From positions 1 through 46,116 of the forward strand of contig JAGXNR010000015.1 in NCBI GenBank assembly GCA_019894875.1: a DNA stretch of 46,116 nucleotides. Direction: 5' to 3'. Shown piece after piece: positions 17,805-25,711 of the stretch (within the stretch, counting starts at the first letter, position 1; each line of letters begins with the position of its first letter). The DNA comes from Promethearchaeota archaeon. Lineage in GTDB: Archaea > Asgardarchaeota > Lokiarchaeia > Sigynarchaeales > SOKP01. A program made the position numbers and the translations under genes. The notes under the pieces were generated by a model. It had not been told where the DNA came from, searched no databases, and saw only the letters and a program-made list of their open reading frames with translations.

Positions 17805-18623
17805 ATGCTGTTTCAAAAAGAATTGGGGATCATTGGTTTAGGGAAAATTGGCTCTACTATATTGAGGGTTTTAGTAAATTCAAAAACAATAGAACCAGAA
17901 AAAATTATTATTCACGATATACAAAAAGATATTCTACTAGACCAGTCTAAGGAGACAAAAGTAGATTTTGCTGAAAATAATAAATCTGTTGTTCAAAAAT
18001 CTAAATATATACTAATTGCGGTATTACCTCAAGTTATAGATGATGTGTTAGATGAGATTAGCCCTGTAGTCTCTGAAGATCACGTTATAATTTCAATTGC
18101 TGCGGGAATTACAATTGATCATATTAACCAACATTTCGATAAAAGTGTGAGTATTGTAAGAATAATGACTAATACACCTGCCTTAGTAAGAGAAGCAGCT
18201 TCAGCTATTTCATCTAATCAATTTATAAAACAAACGGAGTTAGAATATGTTAAGAATATATTCAATGCCCTTGGGCTTGTTGTAGAGTTAGAAGAAAAAC
18301 ACCTTGATGCGGTTACGGGATTATCTGGAAGCGGTCCAGCATATTTATTCATTATTATAGAATCTTTAGCTGATGGGGGTGTAAAAATGGGACTTCCCAG
18401 AGCCATTGCCGTAAAATTAGCTGCCCAAACAGTATTAGGTGCGGGAAAATTAGTGTTAGAAACACAAAAACATCCTGGAGAATTGAAAGATATGGTAGCA
18501 AGTCCCGGTGGTACAACCATTACTGCAATTCATGAACTTGAATCTGCCAAATTAAGAGCAACACTCATTAGTGCGGTAGAAGCCGCGACTTTAAAATCAA
18601 AATCAATGAATAAAGAAGTTTAA
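17805..18623 (+). CDS. proC: Pyrroline-5-carboxylate reductase (proline synthesis)
   Basis: Catalyses the last step of proline synthesis, NAD(P)H-dependent reduction of pyrroline-5-carboxylate. The Rossmann motif GLGKIG is at residues 11-16. The family signature in the C-terminal dimerisation domain is LSGSGPAYLFIIIESLADGG followed by HPGELKDMVASPGGTT. Length 272 aa is normal and ATG is the start. It ends one base before the convergent pantoate kinase gene. Confidence 0.95.
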   Translation: MLFQKELGIIGLGKIGSTILRVLVNSKTIEPEKIIIHDIQKDILLDQSKETKVDFAENNKSVVQKSKYILIAVLPQVIDDVLDEISPVVSEDHVIISIAAGITIDHINQHFDKSVSIVRIMTNTPALVREAASAISSNQFIKQTELEYVKNIFNALGLVVELEEKHLDAVTGLSGSGPAYLFIIIESLADGGVKMGLPRAIAVKLAAQTVLGAGKLVLETQKHPGELKDMVASPGGTTITAIHELESAKLRATLISAVEAATLKSKSMNKEV

Positions 18624-18624
18624 A

Positions 18625-19587
18625 TTATTTCTTATTTAAAATATTCGGCCCCATCATATTAATCGATAAATTAAACACCTTAATTTCAGGTTTATATGAA
18701 TTAAAAATCTCTTTAACATCTTTTTCATCTTCTTCTTTACAAATTGCAAAGACCGATCTTCCTAACTGATTCATACTTGCTCCTAAAATCTTTAATTTAT
18801 TTAATCGTTGAATTAAATCTTCAACCTTACATAATCCAAGGATTTTAAGTATTTCAGTTTCTTCTACGAACTCAATTGATGCTTTTATAAAGGTTTTTAT
18901 ATTTCGGTCGTGTAATAATTTTGTTTGTGCTCTTCTACCTGCTAGTTTTATATTCATATTTAACTTAGGATCTGTTAATATCGATTTAGTGTGTATCATC
19001 CCAAAGGAACCGCATATTATTCTCAAATTTTCTGGTACTTCAATACTCTCAGAAATACAAGGATAACCCGGTTCTCTAAGTATGCATAATCCACCACGTA
19101 ATTGACCACAGACAGTCCCTAAACCTGTACGATTCATAACTTCTGCAACATGAGCTATTCTCCCTCTTTCTCTAATAGACAATCCTAAATTCAGGACATG
19201 ATCTAACCCATAAATTGAACCTAATGCTCCAGAACCACTTGCTCCAAATCCACATCCAACAGGTAAATCAAATTCATGAAAAATTGTAATTTTTACTGAA
19301 TTTTCTATATATTTTTTAACACCATTAAGGATGTAATAACTAGTTTCGGCTTTTTCATCCATCCTTTCATTGTCTATAAATATATTTATTTCACGGTCGC
19401 TAGATTTATCTAATTCTTCAATTTTAATCTCAGTTCTTCCAACGGCACTTAAATTGAAACCAGCACCTCGTGATCCAATTCTTTCAGGATTACCAATTTT
19501 TTTACCATCAATTTCATCTACAATTTCAAAAAAACCTGAAATTCTATGAGGTACTACAACAGTTACTTCTCCTTTATAAGGCGTCAT
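18625..19587 (-). CDS. Pantoate kinase (archaeal CoA pathway)
   Basis: GHMP-family kinase that phosphorylates pantoate, the archaeal alternative to pantothenate kinase. The N-terminus VVVPHRISGFFEI matches pantoate kinases, and the GHMP ATP loop is PVGCGFGASGSGALG near residues 107-121. NRTGLGTVCGQLRGG and the C-terminal SINMMGPNIL also fit. Length 320 aa is normal. It is divergent from the UMP kinase gene with about 70 bases between. Phosphopantothenate synthetase and ketopantoate reductase of the same pathway lie elsewhere in the window. Confidence 0.9.
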   Translation of the reverse strand: MTPYKGEVTVVVPHRISGFFEIVDEIDGKKIGNPERIGSRGAGFNLSAVGRTEIKIEELDKSSDREINIFIDNERMDEKAETSYYILNGVKKYIENSVKITIFHEFDLPVGCGFGASGSGALGSIYGLDHVLNLGLSIRERGRIAHVAEVMNRTGLGTVCGQLRGGLCILREPGYPCISESIEVPENLRIICGSFGMIHTKSILTDPKLNMNIKLAGRRAQTKLLHDRNIKTFIKASIEFVEETEILKILGLCKVEDLIQRLNKLKILGASMNQLGRSVFAICKEEDEKDVKEIFNSYKPEIKVFNLSINMMGPNILNKK

Positions 19588-19656
19588 ATATGGTAAATAA
19601 CTTAATTTAGTTAATCATCTATATATTATTAAATAGATAATTACAATGAAAATGTT

Positions 19657-20367
19657 ATGAAAAGAAATACTGTTATTAAAATAGGTGGATCTTTATTATT
19701 CACTGACAAGAATAAAATAGATACAGATAAGATTACTGAATTTTGCAGTATTTTAAAAAGTAATAAGGATTCTGGAACTATTATTGTTGTTTGCGGAGGT
19801 GGATCAATCGCACGGAAATACATTGATGCTGTTAGATCACTTAAAGGATCTGAGTCTTTATCTGATATTTTTGGAATAGAAGTATCCCGAATTAATTCAA
19901 AATTACTCACTGCCACCTTACAGGATTATGCTTATCCCCAGATCCCAAAATCAATGGAAGAACTCTCTTTAGCTCTGCTCTTTAATAAAATTATTATTAT
20001 GGGGGGGCTACAACCAGGTCAATCTACTACATCGGTAGCTTTAGAAATAGCCGAATTTATAGAAGCTGAAGAGTTAGTAATTCTGACAGATGTTAATGGA
20101 ATTTTTAATAAAGATCCTAAAAAGTTTAACAATGCACAATTGATAAAACATCTTACATATGAACAACTCGAAAATTTAATTTTAAATCAAAAAGACGAGA
20201 AACAAGCAGCAGCAGGTGAATATCGAATTTTTGATTTTGTTTCGCTTCAAATTTTAAAACGTAGTAATATTCGAGTCATCGTCACCTCCGGAAAAGATCT
20301 AGGTGAATTCAGTAAATTATGGAATGAAGGAAAAGAAATAAGTGGAACCAGAATCTCAAAAGAGTAA
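19657..20367 (+). CDS. pyrH: Archaeal-type UMP kinase
   Basis: Amino-acid-kinase fold enzyme converting UMP to UDP. KIGGSLLF at the N-terminus and VVCGGGSIARKYID form the phosphate loops. GGLQPGQSTTSVALEIAEF and VILTDVNGIFNKDPKK match archaeal UMP kinases, in place of the usual GTHPGHTTD. MfnE, another kinase of this fold used in methanofuran synthesis, is the main alternative, given MfnB 2 kb away. The VNGIFNKDPKK segment and the 236-aa length favour UMP kinase. Confidence 0.8.
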   Translation: MKRNTVIKIGGSLLFTDKNKIDTDKITEFCSILKSNKDSGTIIVVCGGGSIARKYIDAVRSLKGSESLSDIFGIEVSRINSKLLTATLQDYAYPQIPKSMEELSLALLFNKIIIMGGLQPGQSTTSVALEIAEFIEAEELVILTDVNGIFNKDPKKFNNAQLIKHLTYEQLENLILNQKDEKQAAAGEYRIFDFVSLQILKRSNIRVIVTSGKDLGEFSKLWNEGKEISGTRISKE

Positions 20368-20443
20368 AGAATACATAAATTATATTAACTAATATAATTT
20401 TACAAAGATAACTTACAAGCTAGAAAAACTCATAGGTAAAAAA

Positions 20444-20680
20444 ATGTCTCAAGTTTCTTGGAAAGACCAAATTAAGAAAAAATGGGGTCCCCATAGTCAT
20501 TGTCCTGTTTGTGGCAAAGCTATGCCAACAGATAAGAAATTTTGTAGTCAAAGTTGCAAGGATAGCCTAGTAGAACGTGAAAGAAAGCAGAAGAAGAAGG
20601 GAAGATTTCAATGTATCTTCTTGATTATAATGATGGTGGGAATGGTATTAATCTTATTTCTCCCGAGTCTCTTTGGTTAA
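20444..20680 (+). CDS. Small zinc-ribbon membrane protein (DUF2116-like)
   Basis: 78 aa. The N-terminal zinc motif is C20, C23, C34, C38 (HCPVCGKAMPTDKKFCSQSC), typical of the DUF2116 zinc-ribbon family. A basic linker rich in Arg and Lys follows, then one C-terminal membrane helix (about 56-77), so it is likely tail-anchored with the zinc ribbon in the cytoplasm. It follows UMP kinase by 76 bases on the same strand. Function unknown. Get3, a tail-anchored-protein targeting ATPase, is encoded at 38398-39390. Confidence 0.75.
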   Translation: MSQVSWKDQIKKKWGPHSHCPVCGKAMPTDKKFCSQSCKDSLVERERKQKKKGRFQCIFLIIMMVGMVLILFLPSLFG

Positions 20681-20771
20681 GAATTAGAAATCAAGATTAA
20701 TATTTTTATTCTTAATTAATACTCCTTATTAAATACTAGAAGTAGTTTTGATAATCTAGACTTTAAGAAAA

Positions 20772-20936
20772 TGCAGGGAGTGGGATTCGAACCCACGAAG
20801 AGCTATCTCACCGGATATCTCATCAATAATTGGAATAATCAACGGTAGTTAGATTAAAATGATCTTGAATCCGGCTAATAAGAATTACGTTTTCTCAATA
20901 GAGTCCGGCACCGTTGGCCAACTTGGTTATCCCTGC
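20772..20936 (-). tRNA. tRNA-Leu, probably CAA, with about 81 bases of intron
   Basis: Type II tRNA: acceptor GCAGGGA/TCCCTGC, D-stem ACC/GGT, variable arm GAG/CTC, T-arm GTGGG TTCGAAT CCCAC, discriminator A. The gene is 165 bases; a mature Leu tRNA is about 84. The best reconstruction joins GCCGGACT to CAAGATC and then to CGG, giving anticodon loop CTCAAGA (anticodon CAA). That needs two introns of about 34 and 47 bases, one before the anticodon and one in the 3' side of the anticodon stem. The segment GCCGGAYTC occurs twice, 33 bases apart, so the first intron could lie anywhere in that repeat. A single canonical intron does not give a sensible anticodon loop. Confidence 0.75.
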
Positions 20937-20993
20937 TTTAGGAATTTATAAATAAAATAATAATTCAAGGAATAAAAATCATTTTATGAACTT

Positions 20994-21356
20994 TTATTCC
21001 TTTTCTAAAATCTCCTCCAAAATCTGGTTTAGAAAATTAATTATAGATTTTACGATTTTTTCGTCTTCTATCTTACTTTTTAAAAATAATAAAAGTAAAA
21101 CAGGAGCATTTAATACGGTAGATACTCGTTCAGCTATTATTGTGCTTAATAAATTACTCTTTATACCAAATAAATTATAAGAAGTAGTGGGTGATTTAAC
21201 TCCCTTAATAATTGAAGGACTCCCTAAAGTAACATTTCCTATTCCCAAATCTCCTTGATCAGAAATAAGTAATAGATAGCTTTTATGTAACTTGAAGAGA
21301 GTTACGTAAATTTTTATTTTTTCAACCTCTATATTTTGTTCTACTAGTAATTTCAT
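20994..21356 (-). CDS. Possible PAC3/Pba3-like proteasome-assembly chaperone
   Basis: 120 aa. The order of elements follows eukaryotic PAC3: paired strands, an ISDQGDLGIGNV segment (compare VTQFGKMGTLVSL in PAC3), a polar loop with SPTTSYNLFG (compare PVLTTKVLLG), a helix LLSTIIAERVSTVLN, the strand PVLLLLFLK, and a C-terminal helix. The match is by eye and short, so it is a hypothesis. A PAC2-family gene at 24704-25513 adds context. It is the last gene of a minus-strand run of five small genes. Confidence 0.45.
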   Translation of the reverse strand: MKLLVEQNIEVEKIKIYVTLFKLHKSYLLLISDQGDLGIGNVTLGSPSIIKGVKSPTTSYNLFGIKSNLLSTIIAERVSTVLNAPVLLLLFLKSKIEDEKIVKSIINFLNQILEEILEKE

Positions 21357-21409
21357 TACTTCTTCTTCTTTCTTTTCGATTTAGGTTTAATATGAAATTT
21401 TTATAGAAA

Positions 21410-21871
21410 TCAACCCGATGATATTACTACATCAGATAATCTCTGTCTTCTAATATCAAAGTCATGATCCAAATGAATTGTAATGCAATGTTTATCCTCA
21501 CTTTCGAGATTTTTATGAACAAAACTTATGGGTACAATAGGTAATTCAGATTCTAGAACTAATTGTTTTGGTATTGGAATAGGAATAACAGCGTTACATC
21601 TTTCACAATTAACTAAAACAACCTTTATATCTGGAGACTCGACTTTTTTGATCCTTGCTAAAACATCTGGAGCTAGATCGGGAGAATTAATTGAGAGTCT
21701 ATCTTCTTTTTTAGGTGGTTCAGGAATAGAAGGTATCCCTAGCTCTACATCTTCCTTTTTTGAAATTTCATTTAAATTTGTTGATTTTGACAAACTTCTT
21801 TCTTCCTTATTCTCTATCCCCTTTTCATATTTTTCGATTTTCGATTCAATGTGTTTATCCTTCTCCCTCAT
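21410..21871 (-). CDS. Hypothetical protein with charged N-terminus and CxxC domain
   Basis: 153 aa. The first 75 residues are charged and Pro/Ser-rich, probably disordered. The last 75 form a compact domain: VVLVNCERCNAVIPIPIPK, then a strand PIVPISFVH, then HCITIHLDHDFDIRR. The CxxC plus later His and Cys could bind zinc. I do not recognise the family. It lies between a roadblock-like protein and the PAC3-like protein on the same strand and is likely cotranscribed with the latter (53 bases apart). Confidence 0.55.
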   Translation of the reverse strand: MREKDKHIESKIEKYEKGIENKEERSLSKSTNLNEISKKEDVELGIPSIPEPPKKEDRLSINSPDLAPDVLARIKKVESPDIKVVLVNCERCNAVIPIPIPKQLVLESELPIVPISFVHKNLESEDKHCITIHLDHDFDIRRQRLSDVVISSG

Positions 21872-22058
21872 AAAATTTCCCTTTTTGTTCTTCTTGAGTT
21901 TATTCTTGGATTCAATAACTGTTACTATTAAAATAAAATTTAGATTTTACTAATAATATGATATCCGAAATTATTAAAATTTAGTCAAAAATCTTTTATG
22001 AAAATTTTATTTGACAAATTAATAAAAAATTAATAAGGAATGTTGATTTTGTGAAAAT

Positions 22059-22706
22059 TCACACACCAAAGATTTGTCTTAATTCATTGTATATTTTTGA
22101 TAATTCAGAAATGATTTGTGTATTATTTTGTTGAAGATAATAACTAATATATCCTGCTAAACCTTCCCCTTCTTTTACCCAATCTAAGAAAGCTTTAATT
22201 TCGCCTTGTAATTGGGGATCTACTCCAGCGCCCCCCACTGAAGGCACGGCCTCAACCGAGTTCCCCCCTACGGAGGCCGCTCCACCCATTTGCGAGGCTT
22301 TTTGGCCTAATTGAGCATTTTGGTCAACAAATCCTGCTTTTGAGCTCATTGATCCAAGTGCTCTCTGAACATCCATTGCAGCCCCACGAGCATCCCCATC
22401 GGGCTGAATATAGCAAATAAGTTTATGTTCATCATCTTTTGCTGCGCAAATGCTTCCTTCACCTTTTAAAGATATAGCAACTAAACGTTCAGTTTCCATC
22501 TGCAACATTGAATATTTTACTCCAGAAACTATTATGAATTGAGCATTCTGGCCCATCCAGCTTGAAACTATTCTATCAACATCTCCACTAATATCCCAAT
22601 TATCTGTAGTATAAACAATTTCTTTACCCTTAAGTACCGCTGCGGCTATTATATTAGGATCTGATTGCATCAAATTATATACTGCGGTTGCAGGATCTTC
22701 TGGCAT
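22059..22706 (-). CDS. Roadblock/longin-like protein with glycine-rich linker and helical tail
   Basis: 215 aa. Residues 1-120 alternate strands and helices (IIAAAVLKGKEIVYTT, a helix with IVSSWMG, FIIVSGVKYSMLQMETERLVAISLKG, SICAAKDDEHKLICYIQPDG), consistent with a roadblock or longin fold. A Gly/Ala/Gln/Ser-rich linker (about 125-165) is unusually GC-rich in DNA for this genome. A C-terminal helical segment follows (about 168-215). Roadblock proteins form platforms for small GTPases in eukaryotes and are frequent in Asgard genomes; no partner can be named. Profilin was considered, but no signature is clear. Confidence 0.55.
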   Translation of the reverse strand: MPEDPATAVYNLMQSDPNIIAAAVLKGKEIVYTTDNWDISGDVDRIVSSWMGQNAQFIIVSGVKYSMLQMETERLVAISLKGEGSICAAKDDEHKLICYIQPDGDARGAAMDVQRALGSMSSKAGFVDQNAQLGQKASQMGGAASVGGNSVEAVPSVGGAGVDPQLQGEIKAFLDWVKEGEGLAGYISYYLQQNNTQIISELSKIYNELRQIFGV

Positions 22707-22828
22707 CTTTTTTTTCCTTTTTTTATGATTTTATATTAATCTTTAACAAATTAGCGAAATTACAATTTATTATAAAATAATTATAAACTGATTTTTTAAA
22801 AATTTATCTATATCATAATCATAGCATT

Positions 22829-23134
22829 TTATATCTTTTTTTTACTATTTATTTTCCCAAATTTAAGGTTAAAATATGATTTAAATTTTTCAAAGTTCAC
22901 TTGATTTTTTTCTCGATATCCTAATTCAAAATTCAGTTTGTCTTTATCATCATCTTGGTGTAAACCATCTTGTTTTTTCAAATTATTAACATGATCATTA
23001 AGGTTTTCAAGGTTTTTAAACAGTTTACCGCATACTGGGCAACTTGGTGACTCCTTTTCTAAAAATTCTTTAGGTATTTTAACAATAACAGGAATTTTGT
23101 ATTTACTATTGGGTTTCCTGGAGCCTAGCGACAA
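22829..23134 (-). CDS. C2H2-like zinc-finger protein (101 aa)
   Basis: It starts at TTG (23134), 10 bases inside the preceding 55-aa zinc gene. The zinc motif is SCPVCGKLF, 12 residues between the second Cys and the first His (DH), then a second His 11 residues on (LH), a variant C2H2 spacing. The remainder is basic and lysine-rich. The overlap with the upstream gene suggests translational coupling, so the two small zinc proteins may act together. Function unknown; nucleic acid binding is plausible. Confidence 0.6.
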   Translation of the reverse strand: MSLGSRKPNSKYKIPVIVKIPKEFLEKESPSCPVCGKLFKNLENLNDHVNNLKKQDGLHQDDDKDKLNFELGYREKNQVNFEKFKSYFNLKFGKINSKKKI

Positions 23135-23292
23135 TAATGTCGTATAAATTTTCCAAAGGGGGAGTAATTAAAAAAAATTTTACTTCCATGCCTACATTCC
23201 CAATATAAAACATCCATGCCACACTTTGGGCATTTAGTTTGAAAGGATCGAAGATAACGATGTTTACCGTGAATCTTATAATAATGTCGCAT
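23125..23292 (-). CDS. 55-aa zinc-ribbon microprotein
   Basis: ATG at 23292, stop TAG at 23125-23127. The product has CPKC at residues 21-24, then WECRH (C33, H35) and HYC near the end (C54), enough ligands for one zinc site. The protein is strongly basic and aromatic (RHYYKIHGKHRYLR at the start). Its stop overlaps the TTG start of the next zinc-finger gene by 10 bases. It is divergent from TFB, with about 160 bases between. No family recognised. Confidence 0.6.
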   Translation of the reverse strand: MRHYYKIHGKHRYLRSFQTKCPKCGMDVLYWECRHGSKIFFNYSPFGKFIRHYCR

Positions 23293-23397
23293 TATATTAA
23301 GAGAAAGAAGAAACTTATTAAAAATTTACGATCTAAACGGAAATTCAAAATTGAAAAAATGAGATTTTTATTAATGGATAAATCCACCAAACGCAAA

Positions 23398-23405
23398 TAT
23401 TTATA
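23398..23405 (+). promoter_or_regulatory. TATA box of the TFB gene
   Basis: TATTTATA preceded by an A-rich flank, about 47-68 bases upstream of the candidate start codons of TFB. It implies transcription start near 23425-23430. Confidence 0.4.
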
Positions 23406-23451
23406 TGTGCAAAATTAATTATGAGAATTAAAACTCAGAATTTTTAAAGGG

Positions 23452-24381
23452 TTGGTTGTAGTGGATCTTTCAATGCCTCAAAAAAATTTTAATTTATGCC
23501 CAGAATGTGGTAACAAAAACTTAATCTCTGATGATGCTCGTGGTGAGATAGTTTGTAACGATTGTGGACTAGTTTTGACTCAAAGAGCTATTGATTCTGG
23601 TCCAGAATGGCGAGCTTTCACTTCTGAAGAGGCAAGTAGAAAAGTAAGAGTTGGAGCACCAACAACACTTACCTTACACGATAAAGGATTAAGCACAATG
23701 ATTGGATGGAAAAATAAAGACGCATTTGGAAAAGCAATAAGCCCTAAAATGAAAGCCGAAGTTTATCGGTTAAGAAAATGGCATGTAAGGACACGAACTA
23801 ATAAATCTATTGATAGAAATTTAGCTTATGCTATGAATGAATTAGATCGATTTGCATCACAACTAAACCTTTCAAGAGATATAAAAGAATCTGCTGCTCA
23901 TATTTATAGAAAAATGGCTCACAAGAATTTAATTAGAGGTAGATCTATCGAAGCCATGTTGATTGCATCAATTTATTTATCTTGTAGATTAAATAGTATT
24001 CCAAAAACTTTAGATGACTTTATAGAGTTTGCTTCAGTTGATAAGAAAAAGATTGCTCGTTGTTATAGATTAATATTAAGTGAGCTTAAATTAAATATTC
24101 GAGTTTCTTCACCAATTAATTTTATTCCTCGATTTTGTGCTGAATTAAAATTGTCAGGAAGAACACAAAATAGGGCAGCATCAATTTTAAAACTTGCCAA
24201 GAAATATCGTATAACCGCAGGAAAAGCCCCAACAGGTTTAGCTGGTGCTGCATTATATGTCGCAGCAATGCAAGAAGGAGAACGCAGAACTCAAAAAGAA
24301 ATTTCGATAGCTGCTGGTGTTACTGAAGCTACCATTCGAAATCGTTATAAAGAATTGGTAAATTATTTAAAGTTAAGTTAA
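23452..24381 (+). CDS. tfb: Transcription initiation factor TFB (TFIIB)
   Basis: Bridges TBP-DNA and RNA polymerase at archaeal promoters. The N-terminal zinc ribbon uses C16, C19, C35 and C38 (CPEC...CNDC). The B-reader/linker follows (SGPEWRAFTSEEASRKVRVG, then LHDKGLSTMIGW). Two cyclin-like repeats fill residues 110-305, the second with the helix-turn-helix GVTEATIRNRYKEL that contacts BRE. The frame opens at TTG 23452; GTG at 23461 or ATG at 23473 are equally possible starts and would only remove 3 or 7 residues. It is convergent with RpoP. Confidence 0.96.
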   Translation: MVVVDLSMPQKNFNLCPECGNKNLISDDARGEIVCNDCGLVLTQRAIDSGPEWRAFTSEEASRKVRVGAPTTLTLHDKGLSTMIGWKNKDAFGKAISPKMKAEVYRLRKWHVRTRTNKSIDRNLAYAMNELDRFASQLNLSRDIKESAAHIYRKMAHKNLIRGRSIEAMLIASIYLSCRLNSIPKTLDDFIEFASVDKKKIARCYRLILSELKLNIRVSSPINFIPRFCAELKLSGRTQNRAASILKLAKKYRITAGKAPTGLAGAALYVAAMQEGERRTQKEISIAAGVTEATIRNRYKELVNYLKLS

Positions 24382-24390
24382 AAATCTAAT

Positions 24391-24429
24391 TAAGCATCTT
24401 TTTCAATTTTCTAACTTAAAAGATGTTTA
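24391..24429. terminator. Hairpin between convergent TFB and RpoP genes
   Basis: A 12-bp inverted repeat (24391-24402 with 24418-24429, one G-T pair) with a 15-base loop lies between the stops of the two convergent genes. Its arms end in A4 and T4 runs, so it could stop transcription in both directions. Confidence 0.35.
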
Positions 24430-24459
24430 AGGTTTGTCTTGTTTAAGAAAAAGAAAATC

Positions 24460-24609
24460 TTAAAGAACTTTAATTCGCTTTATGACATCTGGCCTTTTTT
24501 TATATAATATTCTAAATCCACAATTAGAACACTTAATACCGGGAAGAGCGCTCAATTCTTTTTGACTAACATCTTTCCCGCAACTCTTCTTTGCACACAC
24601 ATATTTCAT
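24460..24609 (-). CDS. rpoP: RNA polymerase subunit P (Rpb12-like)
   Basis: 49-aa zinc-ribbon subunit of archaeal RNA polymerase. The zinc ligands are C5, C10, C27 and C30 (YVCAKKSCGKDV and IKCSNCGFRILYK); GFRILYKKRP matches Rpb12 closely. The open frame extends upstream to 24675, but the ATG at 24609 gives the family's normal start (MKYVC) and length. It is convergent with TFB and codirectional with the PAC2-family gene 95 bases upstream. Confidence 0.92.
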   Translation of the reverse strand: MKYVCAKKSCGKDVSQKELSALPGIKCSNCGFRILYKKRPDVIKRIKVL

Positions 24610-24703
24610 AATATTCCTAAATATTTCATAATTAAAATACTTTTTGCTTATAAGCAGCATATAATAAGGAGTCATGTAAAAAAGAGGGTTAAAAATTTAT
24701 TTT

Positions 24704-25513
24704 TTAAATATATAATGATTTTCTTCTATCCTCGGGATCTACTAGCTGAAGTGTATCAAGATCATTTTCTAATTGATCTCTTTTATTCTGCAGATTTTTT
24801 GTGATATCTTCAATATTCTCTAACGTATATTTCTTTTTTATTGGTAAAGTAAACGATTTTTTAAGCATTTCTAAAAGACTAATTGATGCTTTTAAATCAG
24901 TAATATCTTCATTAACCATTGCTATATTATCCGTTTCTGCGAGGAAAACCAAACCATCAATGTTAAACCTCGCTTTAGCTAACGTAGGAATTAAACCATT
25001 TGCACCAATTATAACACCCTTCTGGATTCTTTGACAACTACTTCCCTTCAGATACTTTTCTAGTATTTCTCGATTTGTAGAACTTGTAAAAATTTGTGGG
25101 ATTTTCGAAATAAGTTTTCTGTTACTTACTGGATAAGCACCTAACGCAATTATAAGTTGGATCCCATATTGATTGATAATTTCAGTTAGGAAATTAGAAA
25201 TCCTATATATTCCCTTCGGGGTTAGACTCTGGGCATCAGCAGTTATTAGCATTAAATCTCTTATACATTTTGGATCTTTCCAATATAAAATCTCCGCTTT
25301 AGGGGCAGATAATATACTATTATCAACGATCGCTCCTGCGGGATAATCATCAAAAATGATATCCATTAAACTTTTTGCATTGAGTTGACCAATTAAGGAG
25401 TCTAGGGCAAATTTACCAATATCTGCAATACCGGGCATTCCTAAGATGCATATTGGGTTTAAAAAATCTTCTTTTGAAATATTAGCATGATTTACAATTC
25501 TAATTCCTTCCAT
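24704..25513 (-). CDS. PAC2-family proteasome-assembly-chaperone-like protein
   Basis: Family hallmarks are the N-terminal PICILGMPGIADIGKFALDSLI, DLMLITADAQSLTPKGIYRISNFL, LIIALGAYPVS and, in the middle, KGVIIGANGLIPTLA. Archaeal members include PbaA/PbaB, and eukaryotic PAC2 helps assemble the 20S alpha ring. PbaB binds proteasome core particles through a C-terminal HbYX-type tail. Here the C-terminus reads RKSLYI; the penultimate Tyr is HbYX-like (Leu-Tyr-Ile), which would support proteasome binding. The last 60 residues form a charged helix. Length 269 aa is normal. Confidence 0.85.
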   Translation of the reverse strand: MEGIRIVNHANISKEDFLNPICILGMPGIADIGKFALDSLIGQLNAKSLMDIIFDDYPAGAIVDNSILSAPKAEILYWKDPKCIRDLMLITADAQSLTPKGIYRISNFLTEIINQYGIQLIIALGAYPVSNRKLISKIPQIFTSSTNREILEKYLKGSSCQRIQKGVIIGANGLIPTLAKARFNIDGLVFLAETDNIAMVNEDITDLKASISLLEMLKKSFTLPIKKKYTLENIEDITKNLQNKRDQLENDLDTLQLVDPEDRRKSLYI

Positions 25514-25711
25514 TTCTTAGACCTTCTTTTTACAAAAATATAACTAATTATAGGGTATTTTTATCAATTTAAAAACGATGTATTATCCTAGTAGACACAA
25601 GAATTAGTGTAAAAGTAATATTTTCATAATATCAAAAATTTATTTTGAGGAGAATGCTTAGAAGACATAAAGTAAATTTAATCTATTCACAGAAATTTCT
25701 AGGGATTAGCA

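Noticed and set aside
20772..20936. Single-intron reading of tRNA-Leu with anticodon GAG
   Set aside because: It leaves an eight-base anticodon loop; the two-intron CAA reading gives a perfect type II tRNA.
22059..22706. Profilin assignment for the 215-aa protein
   Set aside because: Asgard archaea have profilins of similar alpha/beta make-up, but no actin-binding signature could be recognised; roadblock/longin-like fits better.
24610..24675. 22-residue N-terminal extension of RpoP
   Set aside because: The extension is absent from the family; the internal ATG at 24609 gives the normal protein.
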